64,000 bases of DNA. It comes from Rhizomys pruinosus. Its lineage: Eukaryota > Chordata > Mammalia > Rodentia > Spalacidae. This document shows, one piece after another, positions 54,951 to 63,177 of this stretch; position 1 is the stretch's first letter, and each line of letters opens with the position of its first letter. A program made the translations under genes and the position numbers. The notes under the pieces were generated by a model that was not told the DNA's origin, made no database searches, and worked only from the letters and a program-made list of their open reading frames with translations. The stretch spans positions 1,292,849-1,356,848 of the forward strand of contig VZQC01007129.1 of the NCBI GenBank assembly GCA_009823505.1. Direction: 5' to 3'.

Positions 54951-55925
54951 TGTGTGTGTTCATGTGTGTGTACATATGTGTAGAACATGGCAGCAGGGAG
55001 GGGGCCATGAGGAAAGAGGAAGAGATGGGAGACAAGATGGTAAGGAAATACATATGAATAAAAGCAGGAGAGGAGGAGGGTGCCCAGCAAGAGGGGAGGA
55101 GAGAGGTGTGGGAGGGCCAGGCGAGGCCACCAAGAGCAAAGTACGATGACACAGACTTGAGAAAATGTCACATCGAAAGCCATTACTTTGTTCACTATTC
55201 AAAAACAATTAAAAGTAAACTGTATTTAAAATATAAACAATTTTTAAGAGTTAATTCCTCAGCAGGCTGAAAAATTTAATTACAGTCCCTGCAAGGAATA
55301 TTGGAACCTCCTTTTATCTAAACACAAAAGCTTTAATGAGAAGGTGGGCAGCAGCCACTTTTCAAAGGCAGTTCTGTAGTGATGTGAAACCCATGCGGGT
55401 CGCAGCTGGCTATGGTAGAAGGGTAAAATGTGACCATCTAGAAGAGCGCTTTCCACTTTCCTTCAGTCCTTTCTTCTCTTCAGCAAGTACTTGCTGGGCA
55501 CCTATTGTGTGGGCTGGGTTCTCTGCTGTACTGGGGGATGCGTGGCCGGAGCCAACAGAACAGGAATTTACAATCCCAGAATGGACCCACTCCTTCCCTG
55601 GCAGTTTCTCTTGCCCTGATTCTTTGCTGTGGAGTAGGGCATGTACAACACCAGACCCTCTGCTGGACGGGAGTGCCAGGAAGGTTTCAGGAGGAGTCCT
55701 CATTCCACCCCACACTGGGAAATGCTGTGCGAGGAAGACCAGGGCATAAACCTTGCGCAGGCGTACAAGCTGGCCTGGGTGTTGGGCGCGTCTCTAACAG
55801 TTTCCCTTTCCGCCCCTGACAGAGCCCAGCAGTGACTGATCTGTTGCGACAGGAAGAACTGCAGTCCCTGGCTTAGGCTGCCTCAGCATCTCCACCGTCG
55901 ATGGAAAAAAAAAAAGGCGTCTGGC
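54951..55925. other. No gene recognised; one old repeat relic
   Basis: AT-rich from 55200 to 55330. 55480-55600 (AAGTACTTGCTGGGCACCTA + TTGTGTGGGCTGG) may be the same old repeat type as at 17045. A TTGCGCAGGCG motif (NRF1-like) lies at about 55754, but without a CpG island. Confidence 0.4.
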
Positions 55926-55959
55926 CTTTTTTTCTTTTCTTTCTTTGTTTCTCTCTGTT

Positions 55960-56035
<76 letters not shown>

Positions 56036-56038
56036 TCA
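55926..56038. repeat. (CTTT)n microsatellite
   Basis: About 25 CTTT units, mostly uninterrupted, at 55960-56037 with variant units before. A nearly pure purine/pyrimidine strand split. Confidence 0.98.
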
Positions 56039-56364
56039 CTTCTGACTTATTTTCTCTTTGTACTTTTGGATGACACTGGTCAGGGTGGAATGCTGGAAGG
56101 TTGGGATGCCATGTTCAGCTCCAGACAAGGAGAGACTGAAGTCTGGTTTGGGCAGCTAGATCCTACCTGTTGTAACAGGGCTCCAGTTTCTCCTGACAGG
56201 TGCAGGAGAGGACGCTGGATAAAAATCTACTGGATAAATCCTTGAGGGATGGAGAGGCCGGAAGTATCCTGGAGATCCTATCATGGGAGACAGTGGAATC
56301 ACTGTTTCGTGGGTCAAATTCAAGTTTGGAAGGAAATAGAGTCACTGGAGGCTACGGAGCTGGG
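56039..56364. other. No gene or clear repeat recognised
   Basis: Short unique-looking stretch between two tandem repeats. Confidence 0.4.
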
Positions 56365-56523
56365 TAGATTGTAACATATACCAGATTACACGTGGTTAGA
56401 TTGTAACATATACCAGATTACACATGGTTACATTGTAACATATACCAGGTTACACATGGTTACATTGTAACATATACCAGATTACACATGGTTACATTGT
56501 AACATATACCAGATTACACATGG
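56365..56523. repeat. 32-bp minisatellite, 5 copies
   Basis: GTAACATATACCAG starts at 56371, 56403, 56435, 56467 and 56499, exactly 32 apart. The unit is ATTGTAACATATACCAGATT + ACACATGGTTAC. Copies differ at one or two bases. Confidence 0.97.
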
Positions 56524-56967
56524 CAGGGCTTAGCCAGACTTGATTCCAATGTTAATGAAGTTGTGGAAGGGCAGAGGCAGGATATGTGGGGATACAAGTG
56601 AAGCTAAGAACAGATACTCATCTCTAGGGTCTAGTGGGTACCTAAAGCCAACTCTGATTTGAGAAGCAGCAGGTCATAACCTATAACTCAGTAAAGGAGT
56701 CCTTGCATGAAGGTGGCTTTCCCCTCTGACTTTTGGGGTGGGGTCAAGGCTCTAGGAAGGAAACTGTCATGTGCCAGGTACTTTTGCATCATGGATGTTA
56801 CTTTCTGTAACCCTCAGTATTCTTTTTTGGACTATGAAACTTAATTTGGGTTTCAAACCTACTAGATTGGGTGGTAAAGTTAAGAAAGATTTCCAGACAA
56901 TTCTCTAGTCTGTCTGTTTCTCCATTCGCTCACTGTGCTAAGAGTGTGTGGTTCCACGGTGTTTTTT
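56524..56967. other. No gene or clear repeat recognised
   Basis: Unique-looking sequence. Confidence 0.4.
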
Positions 56968-57210
56968 AAATATTTTTTTAATTTTTTAAAAATTTTATTT
57001 ATTTTCATACGTGTATGAATGTACTGTCTGCATGTAGGTTGGTGCACCCGTGTCCTGCAATGCTGTGCGGAGGTCAGAAGAGGGTGTTGGATTCCCCTGA
57101 AACTGGAGTTAAAGATGGTTCTTAGCCACCATGTGGGTGCTGGGGATTGAACCCAGGTCCTCTGCAAGAGCAGTCGGTGCTCTTAAATGGTAGGCCATCT
57201 GTCCAGCCCC
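56968..57210 (-). repeat. B2 SINE without internal duplication
   Basis: GTACTGTCTGCATGTAGGTT, GGAGGTCAGAAGAGGGTGTT, GAAACTGGAGTTAAAGATGG (single unit) and CCTCTGCAAGAGCAGTCGGT, closing TGTCCAGCCCC. Flanked by TTCCACGGTGTTTT and CTCCATGGTGTTTT. Confidence 0.95.
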
Positions 57211-57294
57211 TCCATGGTGTTTTAGATGAGGACACAGGACAGCACCTGGATACTGATGGGTGTGCTTCTGAACCCTCTGGACCTGGACTTCTTT

Positions 57295-57520
57295 TTAATG
57301 TATGTATTTATTTTTATTTTGCTCATGGGTGTTTTGCCTGCAGGTATGTAAATAATGCACTCATGCATGCAATACCAACAGAGGCCAGAAGAGGGCATTA
57401 GATTGGTAGGAATTGGAGTTACAGGTAGTTGTTAGCTGCCATGTGGGTGATGGGAACCAAATTCAGGCCCTCTGCAAGAACAGCCAGTGCTCTTGACCAT
57501 TGAGCCACCTCTCCAGCCCT
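57295..57520 (-). repeat. B3 SINE
   Basis: GGCCAGAAGAGGGCATTAGA, GGAATTGGAGTTACAGGTAG, CCCTCTGCAAGAACAGCCAG and CATTGAGCCACCTCTCCAGC. Target duplications GACCTGGACTTCTTT at 57280-57294 and 57521-57535. Confidence 0.95.
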
Positions 57521-57535
57521 GACCTGGACTTCTTT

Positions 57536-57999
57536 ATGTGTAAATTGCCTTTACTGGTTTGGTGAGAGGATTTGATGAGGTACATAATAGGGCGAGACTC
57601 AACAAAACAACCCATCTGGCTAGCCCAATCTGAATTCTCTTTTCCTGTGTAGAAGTGGGATTCTTATCTAGACCTTATCACTGTTGGGAGGGAAGCAGAA
57701 GGCTTGCTGACAGAAGGATTGTGAATGCTTTTGGCATTTAGGGGAGACAAAGACCCCTGGATCCCACACAAACAGGCACACACAACAACAAAACAGAACA
57801 AAACAAAAACAACTGTGTATCACTCAGGATATTAACATGTCCCACCAGGCTGAACAGTAGAAACACAAATCAGTAATGGTCTCACCACAGACCACTGTGC
57901 TTTCAGCCTCTATTTAGATGAAATGTTTCAGCTAGCAGTTCAGTACCTGCAGTACTGCAAAAGCAGCTATTGAATGTCTGCAGCTGATGAAATCTGATT
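57536..57999. other. No gene recognised; contains an (AAAAC)n-like tract
   Basis: A CAAAACAGAACAAAACAAAA tract lies at about 57785-57812. The remainder is unique-looking. Confidence 0.45.
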
Positions 58000-58400
58000 T
58001 CTTTCTTTTTTGTCTTTTTGAAACAGCTATCCTGGGGCTGCAGGGAAACCCTGTAGACAAGGCTGGCCTTGAACTCACAGAGATCCACCTGCCTCTGCCT
58101 CCCAAGTGCTGATATATATTTTTTTAAATTTTATTTATTTTGGTATATGTATGAGTGTACTGTCTGCATGCAAGTTTGTGCACCCGTGTTGTGCAATGCC
58201 GCGGAGGTCAGAAGAGGGTGTCGGATAGCCCTGGAACTGGAGTTCTCCTGGAATTGGAGTTTCGGACGGTTCTCGGCCACCATGTGGGTGCTGGGGATTG
58301 AACCCTGGTCTCTGTAAGAGCGGTCGGCGCTCTTAACCGCTAGGCCATCTCTCCAGCCCCCCAAGTGCTGATATTAAAGGCCTGCACCACCACACCTGGC
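58000..58400 (-). repeat. B1 SINE, split by a B2
   Basis: Left part: TTTGTCTTTTTGAAACAGCT, GACAAGGCTGGCCTTGAACT, CTGCCTCCCAAGTGCTGATA. Right part: ATTAAAGGCCTGCACCACCA + CACCTGGC. The B2 sits between. Confidence 0.93.
58116..58360 (-). repeat. B2 SINE with internal duplication, inside B1
   Basis: GTGTACTGTCTGCATGCAAG, duplicated TGGAACTGGAGTTCTCC / TGGAATTGGAGTTTCGG, CGGTCGGCGCTCTTAACCGC and CATCTCTCCAGCCCC. Perfect 14-bp duplications CCAAGTGCTGATAT at 58102-58115 and 58361-58374. Confidence 0.97.
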
Positions 58401-58675
58401 AAACTCTGATTTCTTAAAACAGACTGAGAACCAGATTATAACGAATGAGTGCAGATGTATGAAAAATGTACATCTCACTGAATTATATTAATAAGGATTC
58501 AAAAATATGTGAAATGATTGGTGTTCAATATGATTTTAGTTTTCCTACTGGTTAACAAGAAGAAAACAAAGAAACTAGACATGACCATCATTTTTTGGGG
58601 ATTTGCTGGTTACTTTTTGGGGTTTGTTCTGATATGGTCGCCAGCCGGGCACATAACTTTTCCAGTATTATTGTT

Positions 58676-59036
58676 TGTAGTGGTGTGAATGAGACTGTCC
58701 TCCATCTGCACCAAGTATTTGAGCACTCTGTTCCTAGTTGGTAGCACTGTTTGGGGGAGATTTAGGAGGTAGGGCCTTGCTGGAGGAAGCGGGCTTTGAG
58801 AGTTCAGACATGTTCCATTTTAGTCTGTCTCTCTCTGCTTCCTGTGCCTGCTTGAAGATGTGAGCTATCTACATTCCGCTCAGGTTGCCTCCTGCTGGCA
58901 CTTCCTGCCACTCCTGCCATGCCTGCCCCACCTTGATGTCTTATCCCTCTGGAACTGTAAGCCCCATACAATTTTCCTTCTATAAGTTGCCTTGGTCATA
59001 GGGTTTTATCACAGCAACAGAAAAGTAGCTGATGCA
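58676..59036 (+). mobile_element. MaLR/ORR1-like solo LTR with perfect target duplication
   Basis: Starts TGTAGTGGTGTGAATGAGAC and ends GTAGCTGATGCA. The 5-bp duplication TTGTT lies at 58671-58675 and 59037-59041. Internal landmarks: GGCCTTGCTGGAGGAAGCGG, GAACTGTAAGCCCCATACAA and GTTTTATCACAGCAACAG. Length 361 bp; it is the sense form of the 52481 family. Confidence 0.92.
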
Positions 59037-59041
59037 TTGTT

Positions 59042-59384
59042 ATTCTCTCCTTTTGTACTCCACATTCTACACCTCATCTTCTCCCTAAGGGAGCAGATGC
59101 CCAGGTCTTCAGGACAAAGCTCATGCCTCAGCAAGTGCTAAAGTTTCAAGCAAGACTTAGGTTTCCCATAGACATCCTCACTGCCTCGTTCTTGTCACAA
59201 TACATGCGCAGATAAAGCACACCTGCTTTCTTTCTCCATTTGTCTTGGTGTATTAGTCAAGTTTTGCTGAAGGCTATTTCTCTCTTTTATCGCACATAAA
59301 TAAATTTGGTTCAATTGTAATGACTCTGATACTAGTTATTAACCTTTTTTTCTGCCTGTCCATGTTCTTATTCTTTGCTTTTTT
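59042..59384. other. No gene or clear repeat recognised
   Basis: Unique-looking AT-rich sequence. A short LTR-like word (GTATTAGTCAAGTTTTGCTG) occurs at about 59250. Confidence 0.4.
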
Positions 59385-59508
59385 CTTTTTTTAGACATGT
59401 TCTCATTATTTAGATCTGGATGACCTGGAACTTGCATCAATCCTGCTTCTCCTTCCTTCCCAAATACTGGATAGTGGGCTTACAGGTGTGTACTAACACC
59501 TGGCTGTA
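59385..59508 (-). repeat. Old B1/B4-like SINE
   Basis: TTAGACATGTTCTCATTATT, GATGACCTGGAACTTGCATC and GGGCTTACAGGTGTGTACTA are antisense landmarks. Confidence 0.55.
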
Positions 59509-59529
59509 GCTGCCCTCCCCGACTCCATA

Positions 59530-59630
59530 TGCATTTCAACAGGGTGTCGTGTAATCTAGACTGGCTTCAGATTTGATATACAGCTAAGTACTGGAATTAC
59601 AAGCAGTGGTACCACCATGCCTGCCCCCGT
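59530..59630 (-). repeat. Old B1-like SINE
   Basis: AACAGGGTGTCGTGTAATCT, AGACTGGCTTCAGATTTGAT, CTGGAATTACAAGCAGTGGT and CACCATGCCTGCC. Confidence 0.55.
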
Positions 59631-59799
59631 TGTAGTTTTTTGCCTTATACATGGCACCTGCTTTGTTCCCTTTCAATCCAAATGTATACATAATGGATAG
59701 AAATTGTCAACTCACACTACTTAGCATTGTCCTTTGACATAGTCGTGACTGAGCACAATATACACTATTGAATTGTATGAATCTATTTTGCATTACTCT

Positions 59800-60300
59800 A
59801 CTGAACCTAGGCTTCGTAATATAAAGAAAAGAGGTTGATTTAGCCCATGATTATACAGACTGCACATGCAAACATCATAGTTAAGACTGTGGTGAAGGCC
59901 CCCTGGGCTGCCTCACATCATAGTGGATGGTACCACACTGGCAGGAGGACTTTTGAGAGGGAGATGTCTCTCGGAGAGACAGGAAGCCAGGGAAAATGGA
60001 ATGGCTAAACTTGCTTATTTATAACAACTTCCTGAGCTCTCATGAGAACTACTCAGTGCCTTCCAAAGACCACACCCAGTGACCTCAGTTATGTATTTTG
60101 TTTTTAGACACTCATGATTATCCTACACTAGGTGATACCTCATGAAAATTCTACTATCCACCAGCATTACCTCCACCAGTGGTATAGTTCCTCCAGCAAG
60201 GCCACACCTCCTAAACCCCAAAGAGCACACCAACTGGGGACAAAGTGATCAAATACTTGGGGCTTCTGGGGGACGTTCCTCATTCAAATCCCCACACTTA
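59800..60300 (-). mobile_element. MaLR-type LTR, diverged
   Basis: AGGTTGATTTAGCCCATGAT, AGTTAAGACTGTGGTGAAGG, CACCTCCTAAACCCCAAAGA, CACACCAACTGGGGACAAAG and GGGGGACGTTCCTCATTCAA recall the antisense layout of the 52481 LTR (GGCCACACCTTCTAAGACC, CACCAACTGGAGACAAAT, GGGGGACACTCATGCAAACC). Confidence 0.55.
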
Positions 60301-60411
60301 TTTTTAATTTTTTGAGGAATCCCCAAGCTGATTTCCATAAACAAGTTGAACTCCACCTGCAGTGAATAAGGAGTCCCCTTTCCTTACATCCTCACCAGCA
60401 TTTGTTGTCAT

Positions 60412-60632
60412 TCTTTTAAAAATATTTTATTATTTTTATTTTATGTGTATGAGTGTATTGCCTGCATGTATGTAATTGCACACATGTCATGCAATGATTG
60501 TGGAGGTCAGAAGAGGGTGTCAGATCCCCTGGAACTGGTTGTTAGCTGTCATATGGGTGCTTGGAGTTGAACTTGGGTCCTCTGCAAGAGTAGCCAGTGC
60601 TCTTAACCACTGAGCCATTTCTCTAGTCCCAA
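60412..60632 (-). repeat. B3 SINE inside L1
   Basis: GTGTATTGCCTGCATGTATG, GGAGGTCAGAAGAGGGTGTC, GGGTGCTTGGAGTTGAACTT, CTCTGCAAGAGTAGCCAGTG and CCATTTCTCTAGTCCC. Confidence 0.92.
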
Positions 60633-61234
60633 TGATAGCCACTGGGACTAGAGTGAGGTGGAATCTTAAAGTTATTTTAATAAGCATTTTCCTAATGACT
60701 AGGGATGTTGAACAATTTTTTAAAAAGTTATGGTCAATTGTGTTTCCTCTTTTGAGAATTGTCTGTTCATTTCATTAGCACACTTGTTGATTGGAACTTC
60801 TGTTTTCTTGATGTTTAATTTTTCTAGTTCTTTGTAAATTCTGGATATTAGCCCCCTGTACGAAGTGTAAAGATTTCCCCACATTATGTGGGCAGTCTGT
60901 TTGCTCAGCTGATAGTTTCCTTTCTTGTGAAGAAACTTTATAATTTCATGAAATCCTCTCTATTGACTGTCAGAGCTAGTTCTTGTATTATTGGAATTCT
61001 GTCCAAAGAATTTTTGCCTACTCCAATATTTTGAAGACTGTTCCCTATGTTTTCTTCTAGCAGTTTCCATGTTTCAGGTTTTAAATTAAGGTCTTCAATG
61101 TACTTTGAGCTGATTTTGCACAAGGTGGAAGATATGTATCTAATTTCATTCTTCTGCAGATGGATATCCAGTTTTGCCAGGTGGCAAAATAGGCTTTTTT
61201 TCCCTTTCATGTTTTTACCTCATCAAATTTAGAT

Positions 61235-61236
<2 letters not shown>

Positions 61237-61287
<51 letters not shown>
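61237..61287. repeat. (AT)n microsatellite inside L1
   Basis: About 25 AT units. Confidence 0.98.
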
Positions 61288-61289
<2 letters not shown>

Positions 61290-61554
61290 ATTTTCAGGTC
61301 TGTCATTCTGTTCTATTTATCTAGCTTTTATGCCAGTATCAAGCTGTCTTTGTCACTATAGCTCTGTAGTATAATTTGAGGTCAGGTACTGTGATACCTC
61401 TAGCTGTGTTCTTTTGTTCTTTAGGGGTGCTTTGGCTATTTGTGGTCTTTTGTGGTTCTATATAAATCCCTTTGTTGTTTTTCTAGGTCTGTGAATTAAA
61501 ACACTGGAATTTACATCGAATCTATAGATTAATTTTGGTAGTATTTCCACTTTC

Positions 61555-61715
61555 TTTCTTTTTTTTTTTTGTATTTTTGGGGCAGGGTCTCCCTTTTAGT
61601 ACCAGCTGTCCTGGAGCTCACTCTGTAGACCAGGCTGGCCTTGTACTCACAGAGATCTGCCTACCTCTACCTCCCGAGTGCTGGGATTAAAGGTGTGTGC
61701 CACCACACCCAGCTG
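61555..61715 (-). repeat. B1 SINE inside L1
   Basis: TTTTTGGGGCAGGGTCTCCC, TTTTAGTACCAGCTGTCCTG and GGTGTGTGCCACCACACCC. Similar TATTTCCA / TGTTTCCA words lie on each side. Confidence 0.93.
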
Positions 61716-61767
61716 TGTTTCCATTTTCACAGTATTAATTCTGCTGATCCAAGAGCACAGATGGTCT

Positions 61768-61950
61768 TTAAGAGCATGGCTGCTCTTGCAGAGGACCCAG
61801 GTTCAGTTCCCAGAACCCATATGATGACTAACAGCCATCTCCAGTTCTGGGAGATCCAATGCTTTCTCTGACCTCCATGGGCATTGCAAGACACAAGTGC
61901 ACTTACATACATGCAGGCAATATACTTATACACATAATAAAATAAAATAC
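61768..61950 (+). repeat. B3 SINE inside L1, 5-prime truncated
   Basis: AAGAGCATGGCTGCTCTTGC, GGACCCAGGTTCAGTTCCCA, CCATCTCCAGTTCTGGGAGA, ACATGCAGGCAATATACTTA and an AATAAAATAAAATA tail. Confidence 0.88.
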
Positions 61951-62250
61951 TTTATTAATAAAGAGTTTTCTAGTAGATTCTGTCAGGTCTTTTAAGTATA
62001 GAATCATTTAAGTATAGAATCACTATTCTGCAAATAGTGATAGCTTGACTTTTTATATTGCTTTTATTATCTCCTTTTCTTGTTTAATTGCTTCAGCTGA
62101 AACTTTAAATACTATCTTAAATAAGCAGGGAGAGTGAGCCTCCTTCTCTCATTCCTGATTTTAGAGGAAATGCTCTTTTAGTAGGTTTTTGTTGCATCCA
62201 GCCATTATTATTTTGAGGCACGCTCCAATTATCCTAACATTTCCAACATT

Positions 62251-62424
62251 ATTTTTGTTTTGTTTTGTTTTTTGTTTTTGGTCTTCTTGAGACAGGGTGT
62301 CCCTTTAGCTCCAGCTGGCCTGGAGCTCACTGAATACACCAGGCTGGCCGTGAACTCATAGAGATCTGCCTGCCTCTGCCTCCCAAGTGCTGGGATTAAA
62401 GGCGTGTACCGCCACACCTGGCAT
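62251..62424 (-). repeat. B1 SINE inside L1
   Basis: (GTTTT)n tail, TCTTCTTGAGACAGGGTGTC, CTCCAGCTGGCCTGGAGCTC and GTACCGCCACACCTGGC. Confidence 0.94.
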
Positions 62425-62681
62425 ATCTCCAGAATTTTATCATGAAGAGATGTTGAATTTTGTCTAATACCTTTTTGACACCAGTCAAGATGATTATTTG
62501 GTTTTTGTATTAAATGTGTTTCATATGGTGGATTATGTTTGTTGACTAATGCATGTTGAACTTGCATCTCCAGAATGAAGCCCATTTGGTGATAATCTTC
62601 TTACTGTGTTTATCAATTTGGTTTACAAGTATTTTGTTGAGAAATTTTGCATCTGTGATTGTCAAAAAAATTGGTCTGTAC

Positions 62682-62726
62682 TTTGTTTTTTGTTTGTTTG
62701 TTTGTTTGTTTGTTTGTTTTGTTTTG
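62682..62726. repeat. (TTTG)n microsatellite inside L1
   Basis: About ten TTTG units with TTTTG at the end. Confidence 0.96.
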
Positions 62727-62914
62727 TCTTTATCTGGTTTTGATATCAGGATAATATTAGTTTTCTAGGATGAATATGGTAATGTTCTATTTTGTGAAAC
62801 AAACCAAGAAAGATTGGTATTAGATTGTCTTTGAAAGTTTGATAGACTTCAGTAGTGAATATATCTGGTCCTTGGCTTTTCTTTGTGGGAGACTTTTAAA
62901 AATTTAACAATCTG

Positions 62915-63163
62915 GGGCTGGAGAGATGACCTAGCAGTCAAGAGCACCGACTGCTCTTTCAGAGGACCGGGGTTCGATCTGCAGCACTCACATGGCAGCT
63001 AAGAACCGTCTGTAACTCCAATTCCAGGAGAACTCCAGTTCCAGGGGAATCCGAGACCCTCTTCTGACCTCCGCAGCATTGCACGACACGGGTGCACAAA
63101 CCTGTATGCAGACAGCACATTCATACACATAGAGAAATAAATAAAATAAATTAAAAAAATAAT
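62915..63163 (+). repeat. B2 SINE with internal duplication
   Basis: GGGCTGGAGAGATGACCTAG, GGACCGGGGTTCGATCTGCA, AACTCCAATTCCAGGAG / AACTCCAGTTCCAGGGG, TGACCTCCGCAGCATTGCAC and an AATAAATAAAATAAA tail. Perfect 14-bp duplications AATTTAACAATCTG at 62901-62914 and 63164-63177. Confidence 0.97.
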
Positions 63164-63177
63164 AATTTAACAATCTG

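Larger units (their letters stand above)
60320..62905 (-). mobile_element. LINE-1 ORF2, antisense, old and SINE-loaded
   Basis: The minus strand carries L1 ORF2 sequence from the 3-prime side (ATCCTCACCAGCATTTGTTG) through the C-terminal region (frame at 60938-61210 with KIYKLL-equivalent blocks lost, NILKPETWKLLEENIG-like) to the reverse-transcriptase region (antisense AATATTAGTTTTCTAGGATG, TATCTGGTCCTTGGCTTTTC). Many stops occur. Insertions: B3 at 60412, (AT)n at 61237, B1 at 61555, B3 at 61768, B1 at 62251 and (TTTG)n at 62682. It cannot make protein. Confidence 0.85.

Noticed and set aside
55745..55800. NRF1-like TTGCGCAGGCG motif as a second promoter
   Set aside because: A single motif without a CpG island, an exon-like sequence or donor sites nearby.
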